Of a stretch of 36,131 nucleotides of DNA, positions 1 through 8,020 are shown one piece after another (position 1 is the stretch's first letter; each line of letters opens with the position of its first letter). This DNA comes from Flavobacteriaceae bacterium (GTDB lineage: Bacteria > Bacteroidota > Bacteroidia > Flavobacteriales > Flavobacteriaceae). The translations under genes were made by a program, and so were the position numbers. Location of the stretch: the NCBI GenBank assembly GCA_020346245.1, contig CP070778.1, forward strand, positions 1,591,924-1,628,054, written 5' to 3'. The notes beneath the pieces were generated by a model. The model was not told where the DNA came from. It saw only the letters and a program-made list of their open reading frames with translations, and did not search any database.

Positions 1-207
1 ATCAAAAATCAAAAATAAAATAGCAAATAAATAGTACCCCACCTTGAACTGAACCCATGTTGGTCCAATAGTGGTCATACCACTCTCGTAAGGTTCCCTT
101 TTCTGAGGATTATCTGACTTGTGTGAAATTAAATTTGATAAAAAATTAGCCCCGGCAACCAGGACAATTCCAGCAAGAAAAAATACAATTATGGCTTCAG
201 AACCCAT
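1..207 (-). CDS. nuoA: NADH-quinone oxidoreductase subunit A (partial, C-terminus beyond window)
   Basis: Membrane subunit of respiratory complex I (ND3 family). The leftward frame from the ATG at 205-207 runs 69 codons without a stop to the window edge. It shows an N-terminal hydrophobic helix (residues about 5-24), then a loop ending in KREPYESGM, the conserved matrix/cytoplasmic loop of NuoA with its PYESG motif. A second helix follows, with VGYYLFAILFLIFD, where the family carries its conserved YYLFAxLFxxFD segment. The start lies 13 bases downstream of the korB stop codon, so the gene is almost certainly in the same transcript. The first NuoA position usually precedes nuoB and the rest of the complex, so the nuo operon probably continues outside the window. 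The frame was short and unclosed, so it is easy to miss. Confidence 0.9.
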   Translation of the reverse strand, partial: MGSEAIIVFFLAGIVLVAGANFLSNLISHKSDNPQKREPYESGMTTIGPTWVQFKVGYYLFAILFLIFD

Positions 208-220
208 AGGCTACTTTAAA

Positions 221-1234
221 TTATTTAACTTCATAAGTTTCTCCAGAGAAGAACAGGTCATCAGTCTTGGTAAAGTTAGAACCAGCTTTAACTTTAGCCG
301 TTAATTCATCAACCCGTTCTTCGAAAGTAACATCGGGAAAACTTCTGATGATACCTGTTACCAGTGGATATTCTGACCTTACCAACATTTGATGTAAGGT
401 AGGGTCTTGTTCTTCCGCATCATGAATAAGCAGATCTGCTTCGGTAATTCCATTTTCTCCCAGGGTCACAACTTCTAATTTTAGCCCGTTTAAGATCAGT
501 CCTTTGTCTCTTTCTTTCCCAAATATCATGGATTTTCCATGTTCAACAAATAATTGTTTGTCTTCTCTCACTGCTTTATCTGTATATTCTGAGAAACATC
601 CATCATTAAAAATCGGACAATTTTGCAGGACTTCAATTAATGAGGTACCCTTAAATTTTTCAGATTTAATAAAAATGTCGGTCATTTCTTTTGGGGTGTT
701 TCCTCCAATTCTTGCAAAAAAACGAGCATGCGCTCCAATAGCCAGTTCACCGGGTAAAAAAGGCGGTTGTGTATTACCGTAAGGAGATGATTTGGTCTTT
801 TGACCAACTAATGAAGTTGGAGAAAACTGACCTTTGGTTAAACCGTAGATTTCATTATTGAATAATACAATATTCAAATCAAGATTTCGTCTTAATACAT
901 GAATAAAATGATTGCCGCCTATAGCCATTGAATCGCCATCACCGGTTATGATCCATACACTGAGATCAGGGTTGGCCAGTTTAACACCTGAAGCTATTGC
1001 AGGGGCCCTCCCATGGATACTGTGCATTCCATAGGTGTCCATATAATATGGAAAACGGGAAGAACATCCTATTCCGGAAATGAATACTACATCTTCTTTT
1101 TTAAGTCCCATTTCTGGAAGTGCTTTCTGCATGGAACGGAGAATAACATAGTCATCACAACCCGGGCACCACCTTACTTCCTGATCACTTGCAAAATCTT
1201 TAAATGTATATTTTTTAGTTGCTGTTGTATCCAT
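221..1234 (-). CDS. korB: 2-oxoacid (2-oxoglutarate-type):ferredoxin oxidoreductase, beta subunit
   Basis: Thiamine-diphosphate and iron-sulfur subunit that decarboxylates a 2-oxoacid, forms the acyl-CoA and passes electrons to ferredoxin. The 337 residues include CPGC (C23, C26), GIGCS (C57) and NCPIFN (C206), which supply the four cysteines expected for the single [4Fe-4S] cluster of this family. The ThDP/Mg motif is GDGD (residues 98-101) followed by N126-N127. Length and the CPGCDDY / GIGCSSRFPYYM segments match beta subunits of two-subunit bacterial enzymes of the KorAB type. It starts 2 bases after the korA stop, so the two are translationally linked, and nuoA follows 13 bases downstream. 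Substrate cannot be fixed from sequence; 2-oxoglutarate is the best guess from family resemblance. Confidence 0.92.
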   Translation of the reverse strand: MDTTATKKYTFKDFASDQEVRWCPGCDDYVILRSMQKALPEMGLKKEDVVFISGIGCSSRFPYYMDTYGMHSIHGRAPAIASGVKLANPDLSVWIITGDGDSMAIGGNHFIHVLRRNLDLNIVLFNNEIYGLTKGQFSPTSLVGQKTKSSPYGNTQPPFLPGELAIGAHARFFARIGGNTPKEMTDIFIKSEKFKGTSLIEVLQNCPIFNDGCFSEYTDKAVREDKQLFVEHGKSMIFGKERDKGLILNGLKLEVVTLGENGITEADLLIHDAEEQDPTLHQMLVRSEYPLVTGIIRSFPDVTFEERVDELTAKVKAGSNFTKTDDLFFSGETYEVK

Positions 1235-1236
1235 TT

Positions 1237-3093
1237 CTATTTCAATATTTTTTTAAATTCCTCTATAAGTTCGGAGTTGCCAAAAGGCAATCCCTGAACT
1301 TTATTGTACTGATAAAATTCTATGCCATGAAAATTTGCTCGTAAAACAGAAGCAAATTGTCCTGTATTTAATTCACAAACTATGATTCGCTTAAATCTTT
1401 TTAAAACCTCCTCTGTGTTTTTTGGCAATGGATTTATATAGTTAAAATGTGCGAGTCCTATAGAGGTATAGCCTTCATGCATTATCTCTTTTACGGAAGA
1501 ATACAGGGAGCCATAAGTGCCACCCCATCCTATTACCAGTAATTCACCTTCATCAGCAAATTCGGTTTTAAGTTCTGGAATATAATCTTCAACCCGTTTC
1601 ACCTTTTTGGCCCGGACGTTGGTCATATATTCATGATTTTCGGGGACATAAGATACCTGACCGGTTACTTTATCTTTTTCAAGACCACCCACTCTATGTT
1701 CCAATCCAAATGTTCCGGGAATAGCCCAATCACGCGCCAGAGTTGCTTCATCCCGATCATAAGGATTCCATGCTTCATTGGCCTTTTTTATTAGCCTCGG
1801 TTTTATCTCAGGCATTTCGGATACTGTTTGTATTTTCCATGGTGCAGATCCATTCGCAATATAACCGTCTGTCAACAATATTACAGGGGTCATATGCTCA
1901 ACTGCCAGTTTTGCCGCTTCATAGGCATAATCAAAGCAATTGGCCGGCGTACTGGCCGCTATAATTATGACCGGACTCTCACCATTTCTGCCATACAGCG
2001 CCTGAAATAAATCAGACTGCTCTGTTTTAGTAGGCAACCCTGTAGATGGACCACCCCTTTGTACATCAACAACGACCAGTGGCAATTCCAGTATCATTGC
2101 CAGGCCCAGGGCTTCCCCTTTTAATGCCAAACCGGGACCCGAAGTGGTAGTAATGGCCAAATCACCGGCAAAGGCCGCACCAATTGCAGAGGTGATACCT
2201 GCTATTTCATCTTCAGCTTGTAAAGCTTTAACGCCAAAGTGTTTGTGTTTAACCAGTTCGTGGAGAATGTCTGAGGCCGGTGTAATTGGATATGAACCCA
2301 AAAACAGTTCCAGGCCCGATTTTTCTGCTGCGGCTAAAAATCCCCAGGCAGTGGCGGTATTACCCATGACTATCCTATAGGTTCCCGCTGGCATTTTAGC
2401 CGGAGCAACAGTATAAGAATTAGGAATTAACTCCAGTGTTTCTGCAAAGTAAAAGCCTGCATTCAGAACCTTTGTGTTTGCTTCAATTAATGCTGGTTTT
2501 GATTTAAATTTCTTATTAAAAAATTCTATGGTATGATCTGTAGATCTGTTATACATCCAATATACCATTCCCAGTGCAAACATATTTTTGCTTCTGGTGA
2601 TACTTTTATTATCCAATCCTTCAACCTCTTTGAGGGCCTCTTTGGTAAGTGAAGTCATGCTAACTTCTATTACCTGATAGTTTTCTAAACTTCCATCTTC
2701 CAGCGGATTAGACTCATATTGCGCTTTTTCCAAATTCTTTTTGGTGAAAGCATCGGCATCTACAATTACGGAGTGGCCTGGTTTAAGGGCATGTAAGTTC
2801 GTCTTAAGGCCTGCTGGATTCATGGCAACCAAGAGGTCTACATTTTCACCTGGGGTACTTACCTCTACACTGCCAATATGCACCTGAAAGCCCGATACAC
2901 CGTAAAGGCTTCCCTGCGGTGCCCTGATTTCTGCCGGGTAATTAGGAAATGTGGCAATGTCATTGCCAAACATTGCTGAAGTATCAGAAAACTGTGTACC
3001 TGTTAATTGCATACCATCCCCTGAATCACCCACAAATCGTACTATCACCGCTTCCAGTGTTTCCTTAGATTGTTTTGTTTTTGTAGCAATCAT
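1237..3093 (-). CDS. korA: 2-oxoacid (2-oxoglutarate-type):ferredoxin oxidoreductase, fused gamma-alpha subunit
   Basis: Partner of korB; supplies the pyrimidine-binding and CoA-related domains of the enzyme. Of 618 residues, about 15-220 form the gamma domain, with FVGDSGDGM near residue 20 and AEIRAPQGS near 54. From about 237 the alpha (PYR) domain shows YPITPAS (268-274), the acidic QAEDE stretch (292-296) bearing the ThDP-activating glutamate region, TTSGPG, and QRGGPSTGLPTK (345-356). The gamma-alpha fusion is the layout of the two-subunit KorAB enzymes, unlike four-subunit forms or single-chain NifJ. It is transcribed leftward, divergent from the ferredoxin gene, with 164 bases between starts. 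A TAnnTTTG-type box lies about 63 bases upstream of the start. Intact, no internal oddity. Confidence 0.92.
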   Translation of the reverse strand: MIATKTKQSKETLEAVIVRFVGDSGDGMQLTGTQFSDTSAMFGNDIATFPNYPAEIRAPQGSLYGVSGFQVHIGSVEVSTPGENVDLLVAMNPAGLKTNLHALKPGHSVIVDADAFTKKNLEKAQYESNPLEDGSLENYQVIEVSMTSLTKEALKEVEGLDNKSITRSKNMFALGMVYWMYNRSTDHTIEFFNKKFKSKPALIEANTKVLNAGFYFAETLELIPNSYTVAPAKMPAGTYRIVMGNTATAWGFLAAAEKSGLELFLGSYPITPASDILHELVKHKHFGVKALQAEDEIAGITSAIGAAFAGDLAITTTSGPGLALKGEALGLAMILELPLVVVDVQRGGPSTGLPTKTEQSDLFQALYGRNGESPVIIIAASTPANCFDYAYEAAKLAVEHMTPVILLTDGYIANGSAPWKIQTVSEMPEIKPRLIKKANEAWNPYDRDEATLARDWAIPGTFGLEHRVGGLEKDKVTGQVSYVPENHEYMTNVRAKKVKRVEDYIPELKTEFADEGELLVIGWGGTYGSLYSSVKEIMHEGYTSIGLAHFNYINPLPKNTEEVLKRFKRIIVCELNTGQFASVLRANFHGIEFYQYNKVQGLPFGNSELIEEFKKILK

Positions 3094-3155
3094 CGATATG
3101 TATTTATTTTTTACTTATTTTTATATTAAATGTCTTCTGATAGAAATATTGCTGC

Positions 3156-3163
3156 CAAATATA
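3156..3163 (-). promoter_or_regulatory. Candidate -7 promoter element for korAB-nuo
   Basis: Read leftward the sequence is TATATTTG, an exact match to the Bacteroidota -7 consensus TAnnTTTG. It sits about 63 bases before the korA start in the divergent korA/ferredoxin spacer. No clear TTTG/TTG -33 element is found at the expected distance, so this is only a candidate. Confidence 0.35.
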
Positions 3164-3257
3164 AATTGGAGGTTTATAAAGAAATATGACTTTTATCATT
3201 AGACAGATATTTGCAGTACATTAAATTTACGGACAATTATTTCAAAAACATATAATT

Positions 3258-3608
3258 ATGGCTATTATCATTACAGATGAATGTATTAACTGCGATGCTT
3301 GCGTTTCAGAATGCCCGAATAATGCAATATATGAACCAGATCAGGAGTGGTCATATTCAGACGAAACCTCTTTAAGTGGTATGGTCACAACTCCGGCAGG
3401 AATTGAAGTTGATGCCGACGCCGAAAATGAACCGGTTTCAGACGAGTTCTATTTTATAGTTACGGATAAATGTACGGAATGTAAAGGTTTTCATGATGAA
3501 CCTCAATGCGCTTCTGTTTGTCCGGTAGACTGTTGTGTACCTGATGAGGACCACGTTGAAACGGAGGAAGAATTATTAGCAAAAAAGGCCTGGATGCACG
3601 GTGAATAA
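3258..3608 (+). CDS. Two-cluster 4Fe-4S ferredoxin
   Basis: Small electron carrier of 116 residues, probably the acceptor for the adjacent KorAB and NifJ. Cluster motif I is C9-x2-C12-x2-C15-x3-C19-P. Motif II is C72-x2-C75-x8-C84-x3-C88-P, the spacing of the Allochromatium/YfhL-type 2[4Fe-4S] ferredoxins, which have a longer loop in one cluster and low potentials. Extra cysteines C92 and C93 follow. The roughly 50-residue acidic segment between the clusters (about 25-70) is longer than in minimal 55-60 residue clostridial ferredoxins. The start ATG follows an AT-rich leader; translation begins MAIIITDEC, typical of the family. It is followed by a strong terminator, so it is probably a monocistronic unit. 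Partner assignment rests on location and family knowledge. Confidence 0.93.
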   Translation: MAIIITDECINCDACVSECPNNAIYEPDQEWSYSDETSLSGMVTTPAGIEVDADAENEPVSDEFYFIVTDKCTECKGFHDEPQCASVCPVDCCVPDEDHVETEEELLAKKAWMHGE

Positions 3609-3642
3609 ACTTTTACAGTTATACAAATGACTACAAAATCGC

Positions 3643-3671
3643 GCCCGATTGAATCTCAATCGGGCCTTTTT
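3643..3671 (+). terminator. Rho-independent terminator after the ferredoxin gene
   Basis: A perfect 10-bp stem (GCCCGATTGA with TCAATCGGGC) around the 3-base loop ATC is followed by a run of Ts, 34 bases after the ferredoxin stop codon. Confidence 0.9.
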
Positions 3672-3910
3672 ATTCCTATGGGTTTAACAATTTATTTTAA
3701 AGAGCTCTGTCTTTTTTTATTAATAAATATGACATTGTCGTTTACCTCATATGGTACATAAATACCTGACATTTGTCATAGTATGCCAGCAGTAATGGCT
3801 CTAAATTTATCGAAAATTTTAAACGTATATCGCTTGCAGTTCCTGGAATAAGAAACCTTTCAATATCCCTTATAATTATAAACTGCCAGTTACTTTAATA
3901 ATAAATAGTC
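3672..3910 (+). promoter_or_regulatory. nifJ leader with two related inverted repeats
   Basis: This non-coding stretch separates the ferredoxin terminator from nifJ. It contains GACA-T-TGTC at 3731-3739 and the perfect palindrome TGACA-TT-TGTCA at 3767-3778, whose centres are about 37 bases apart. They share the half-site GACA/TGTC and could be a paired operator for a regulator of the pyruvate oxidoreductase gene. No exact TAnnTTTG promoter match was found here. Confidence 0.4.
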
Positions 3911-6900
3911 ATGAAGAAAAAATTTTCGAAGTTAATTTGCGATGCGAACGAGGCGGTTGCACGAGTTGCTCACAAAACGAATGAAGTATGTGCAATCTAT
4001 CCAATTACCCCCGCTTCGCCAATGGGGGAGCATGTAGACGTATTTAGTTCTAAAGGACAAAAAAATGTTTGGGGAAATGTACCTCGCATAGTTGAAATGC
4101 AAAGTGAAGGGGGTGCTTCCGGAGCCGTACATGGTTCCCTGCAGGCCGGGGCACTGACGACAACGTTTACTGCTTCTCAGGGATTGCTGTTAATGATACC
4201 TAATATGTATAAAATAGCAGGGGAGTTGCTGCCTTCAGTAATACATGTTGCCGCCAGAACTGTTGCAACTCATGCGCTATCTATATTTGGGGATCACTCT
4301 GATGTAATGGCGACAAGACAAACCGGATTTTCCATGCTGTTTGGCGGTTCTGTCCAGGAAGCCATGGACTTTGCATTAATTTCACAGGTAGCTGCTCTGC
4401 ATTCAAGAGTTCCATTCTTAAATGTATTTGACGGATTTAGGACTTCCCATGAAATTTCAAAGATTGATGCAATTCCTGATGATGTCATTAAAGCAATGAT
4501 GCCCGAAGATAAAATCATGGAACATAAAAAAAGATCATTAGATCCGGATCATCCGGTTATCAGGGGAACATCTCAAAACCCTGATGTTTTCTTCCAGGCC
4601 CGAGAGGCATCGAATCCATACTATGAAAAAGTTCCCGGAATTGTACAGGAAGTCATGGATGATTTTTACAAACATACGGGAAGAAGATACAGCGTATTTT
4701 ATTATTTAGGTCATCCTGAGGCAGAGCGAGTAGTTGTAATTATGGGATCTGGTCAAGGAGCGGTTCGCGAAGCTGTAGAAGCCATGGTAAATAATGATGA
4801 GAAAGTTGGGGTAGTATTTGTACGATTGTACAGGCCATTTTCTGTTTCTCATTTTATCGAAAGCCTGCCCGCATCCGTCAAAAAAATTGCCGTTTTGGAC
4901 AGGACTAAAGAACCGGGAAGCACCGGCGAACCTTTGTATCAGGATGTAATTACTGCCCTGGTAGAGAGTGACAGAAACATAGATGTAATAGGAGGCCGGT
5001 ACGGCTTGTCGTCTAAAGAATTTACACCTCAAATGGTAAAAGGAGTATTTGATGAGCTAGACAAAGAGAATCCGAAAAATCATTTTACAGTAGGTATAAA
5101 TGATGACATTTCTCATACCAGCCTGGAATCTGATCCTGCTTTTAAAGTGAGAAGCACAACTATAAATTGTATGTTCTATGGTCTAGGTTCTGATGGTACT
5201 GTTGGGGCAAATAAAAACTCCATCAAAATAATAGGCGATACTACAGAAAATTTTGTTCAGGGATATTTTGTCTACGATTCGAAAAAGGCTGGTGCACAGA
5301 CTATTTCGCATTTGCGTTTTGGTCCGGAACCAATTTACTCTTCCTACTTAATTGACAAAGCAGATTTTATAGCCAGTCATCAATTCAATTTTATTGAAAG
5401 ATATGACATGCTTGCTGATTTAAAACAAGGAGGTACATTCCTTTTGAATTCTCCGTTTTCGAAAGAGGAAATCTGGGAGAAATTACCAAAAAAAATGCAG
5501 GAAGGAATCATTGAAAAAGAGGCTAAATTTTATGTGGTGGATGCTACAAAAGTTGCCCATGAAGCCAATCTTGGTAAAAGGACAAATACCGTTTTACAAA
5601 CCTGCTTCTTTGCAATATCAGGTATCCTTCCTAAAGATGAAGCCATTCAGAAAATTAAGGATGCTATAGTTAAGTCTTATGCTCACAAAGGCGATAAGGT
5701 AGTTCAGATGAATTTTAATGCCGTTGATAAATCACTTGAAAATTTATATCAGGTAGATTATCCAAAGAATGTAAGCAGTGAGAGAGGATTACTTTCCGCA
5801 ATGACAGATGCCCCTGATGGTTTTGTGAAGGAGGTACTGGAAAAAATACTGGGCGGGCATGGAGACGAATTGCCAGTTAGTGCATTTCCGGTTGATGGTA
5901 CTTTCCCTACCGGCACTACCCAATATGAGAAGAGCGGGATTGCTAACTTCATCCCCATTTGGGATGATGAAGTCCTGTGTACTCAATGTAATAAATGTGT
6001 AGCTATCTGCCCGCATGCTGCAATCAGAGCTAAAGTTGTTCCGAATGAAGTTATGGCAAATGCTCCGGGTAGCTTAAAATCTGTTCCTGCAAAGGGAAGG
6101 CCATTTTCAGGAGAAACGGAATCTTACGTTTTACAGGTTTCTCCTGAGGATTGCACAGGATGTGACCTTTGCGTGGCAGTTTGCCCTGCTGAAAGCAAGG
6201 AAATTGAGAATTTTAAAGCCATCAATATGCGGAAGAAACTCGAATTTGATGCTGTGGAAAATGTAAACTGGGATTATTTTATCAACCTACCCGATTATGA
6301 CAGGTCGGCCTTACAAATTACGAATGTTAAGGGGTCCCAGTTTTTAGAGCCGTTGTTCGAATTTTCCGGAGCTTGTTCTGGCTGTGGGGAAACGCCTTAT
6401 ATTAAGATGCTTACGCAGCTATATGGCGATAGTATAATCATTGCCAATGCAACAGGTTGTTCCTCAATATATGGGGGTAATTTGCCAACAACACCTTATA
6501 AAACCAACAAAGAAGGAAGAGGCCCGGCCTGGGCAAATTCACTGTTTGAAGACAATGCGGAATTTGGATTTGGAATGAAGCTTGCTTTAACCAAAAAGCA
6601 GGAAATTGCAGTTAACCTTCTAAAAGGGCTTAAAAATGTAGTTGGTGAAGAATTAACTGAAACTATTCTAACCAATCCGGAAGAAACAGAAAAACAGCGA
6701 AGTCAGAAATTTGATGATATCGACAGGCTTAAGGAAATATTGGCAGAGGAAAAAGAAAATCCCGATGCTAAAAAATTAAGTCAACTTACCGAGTATCTTC
6801 GTAAGAAAGGAGTCTGGATTCTTGGTGGTGATGGCTGGGCTTATGATATAGGTTATGGCGGAGTTGATCATGTTTTAGCTTCGGGCGAGGATGTAAATAT

Positions 6901-7441
6901 TATGGTACTGGATACTGAAGTGTATTCCAATACAGGAGGTCAGACCTCTAAAGCAACCCCATTGGGCGCTAGTGCCAAGTTTTCTGTATCCGGGAAAAGA
7001 ACCGGGAAAAAAAGCCTGGCGCTTCAAGCCATATCTTATGAGAATGTTTATGTAGCCCAGGTGGCAATGGGAGCAAAGGATCTTCAAACCTTAAAAGCAA
7101 TTGAAGAAGCTGCAGCATATCCTGGTCCATCATTAATTGTAGCCTATTCGCACTGTGGTGAACATGGATATGATTTAAAAGATGGGGCTACGCAACAGCA
7201 AAAAGCTGTTGAGACGGGATATTGGCCATTGTTCAGATTTGATCCTTCCAAGCCTAAAGGAAAAAAATTCAAACTAGATTCTAAGGAACCCACTAAACCG
7301 TTAAGTGATTTCATGTATAATGAAACCCGTTTTACAAGAGTAGTAAAAGAAGATGCGGCATTGGGTGAGGAACTCTTAAAACAAGCTCAGGAAGAGGTAG
7401 AAACAAAATGGGAAAGACTAGAACTTTTTAGAAATATGTAA
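3911..7441 (+). CDS. nifJ: Pyruvate:ferredoxin (flavodoxin) oxidoreductase, single-chain
   Basis: Oxidises pyruvate with CoA to acetyl-CoA and CO2, reducing ferredoxin or flavodoxin. At 1176 residues it has the full length of the homodimeric enzyme. Motifs in order: YPITPASPMGE (30-40) in the PYR domain; two ferredoxin-like clusters C690/C693/C696/C700 and C748/C751/C754/C758; the proximal cluster cysteines C822, C825, C850 and C1082; and the ThDP site GGDGWAYDIGYGG beginning near residue 972, followed by NTGGQTSKATP. All key residues are present and no frame break is visible. The start MKKKFSKLICDANEA agrees with the family. It lies downstream of the ferredoxin terminator and so has its own leader. 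A HEPN-like gene follows 69 bases later. The enzyme is oxygen-sensitive in many organisms, which makes its presence informative about lifestyle. Confidence 0.95.
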   Translation: MKKKFSKLICDANEAVARVAHKTNEVCAIYPITPASPMGEHVDVFSSKGQKNVWGNVPRIVEMQSEGGASGAVHGSLQAGALTTTFTASQGLLLMIPNMYKIAGELLPSVIHVAARTVATHALSIFGDHSDVMATRQTGFSMLFGGSVQEAMDFALISQVAALHSRVPFLNVFDGFRTSHEISKIDAIPDDVIKAMMPEDKIMEHKKRSLDPDHPVIRGTSQNPDVFFQAREASNPYYEKVPGIVQEVMDDFYKHTGRRYSVFYYLGHPEAERVVVIMGSGQGAVREAVEAMVNNDEKVGVVFVRLYRPFSVSHFIESLPASVKKIAVLDRTKEPGSTGEPLYQDVITALVESDRNIDVIGGRYGLSSKEFTPQMVKGVFDELDKENPKNHFTVGINDDISHTSLESDPAFKVRSTTINCMFYGLGSDGTVGANKNSIKIIGDTTENFVQGYFVYDSKKAGAQTISHLRFGPEPIYSSYLIDKADFIASHQFNFIERYDMLADLKQGGTFLLNSPFSKEEIWEKLPKKMQEGIIEKEAKFYVVDATKVAHEANLGKRTNTVLQTCFFAISGILPKDEAIQKIKDAIVKSYAHKGDKVVQMNFNAVDKSLENLYQVDYPKNVSSERGLLSAMTDAPDGFVKEVLEKILGGHGDELPVSAFPVDGTFPTGTTQYEKSGIANFIPIWDDEVLCTQCNKCVAICPHAAIRAKVVPNEVMANAPGSLKSVPAKGRPFSGETESYVLQVSPEDCTGCDLCVAVCPAESKEIENFKAINMRKKLEFDAVENVNWDYFINLPDYDRSALQITNVKGSQFLEPLFEFSGACSGCGETPYIKMLTQLYGDSIIIANATGCSSIYGGNLPTTPYKTNKEGRGPAWANSLFEDNAEFGFGMKLALTKKQEIAVNLLKGLKNVVGEELTETILTNPEETEKQRSQKFDDIDRLKEILAEEKENPDAKKLSQLTEYLRKKGVWILGGDGWAYDIGYGGVDHVLASGEDVNIMVLDTEVYSNTGGQTSKATPLGASAKFSVSGKRTGKKSLALQAISYENVYVAQVAMGAKDLQTLKAIEEAAAYPGPSLIVAYSHCGEHGYDLKDGATQQQKAVETGYWPLFRFDPSKPKGKKFKLDSKEPTKPLSDFMYNETRFTRVVKEDAALGEELLKQAQEEVETKWERLELFRNM

Positions 7442-7510
7442 TTCTGTTTTTCAGAATTCAAGTTTAGAAAAAAGGGATTAATTAGAACTAATTATAAATC
7501 ACTACGGTCT

Positions 7511-7888
7511 ATGAAAGATAACGCAAAAAGACTTTATGAAACCGCTATTCTAAAACTGAAAGAGGCCAATGATGAATTGTGCAGACCTGCGGAAGATGTT
7601 GTTTCTTTTATGGTTTGTCAGAACTCTCATATTGCCATAGAGAATTACTTAAAGGGATTTTTGATTGAGAATGGTATTGAGCCAGATGCAAGTGCTTCCG
7701 TTGATTCACTGTATGAACAATGCAAAGCTGTGAATAGAAATTTTGAAAAAGTAAATTTATCCGGTTTTGAATGTGAAGAGCATCAATTAGATTCAAGATT
7801 TTGCAATGGTGTAACCAATGTAAGCAGATGTTATGACATTGCAGATAGCCTGGATACCTTTTTAAGGGAAGAAAAAATCATTAAATAA
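7511..7888 (+). CDS. Small HEPN-like domain protein
   Basis: A 125-residue, largely alpha-helical protein. The pattern AKRLYETAILKLKEAND near the N-terminus, then QNSHIAIENYLKGFLIENGI (residues about 37-56), resembles the two central helices of HEPN domains, where a histidine-containing helix is followed by a K-x-x-L/F hydrophobic helix. I do not find the RxxxxH ribonuclease motif of toxin-type HEPN proteins, so nuclease activity is not supported. No MNT nucleotidyltransferase partner is adjacent. It lies 69 bases after nifJ on the same strand with no convincing terminator between, so co-transcription is plausible. Function unknown. HEPN assignment is moderate confidence; the gene itself is well supported by codon pattern and position. 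Confidence 0.65.
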   Translation: MKDNAKRLYETAILKLKEANDELCRPAEDVVSFMVCQNSHIAIENYLKGFLIENGIEPDASASVDSLYEQCKAVNRNFEKVNLSGFECEEHQLDSRFCNGVTNVSRCYDIADSLDTFLREEKIIK

Positions 7889-8020
7889 GGTCTTTTGTAC
7901 TGCTTTGGATAAATAGAAGGCATGCTTCGGACAAATTTTATATGTGTTCGTCCTATTGCTCTTGGTTAGACCACAAATTCTTCTTTATTTGAATATATAA
8001 ACCTTTAAATATTCAATAAG

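Noticed and set aside
1013-1297. Opposite-strand open frames inside korB, korA, nifJ and other large genes
   Set aside because: They are frame shadows of well-supported genes and show no independent protein features.
7440-7458. Small hairpin AATTCTG / CAGAATT right after nifJ as a terminator
   Set aside because: The stem is AT-rich and short and is not followed by a T-run, so it is not counted as a terminator; nifJ and the HEPN-like gene may be co-transcribed.
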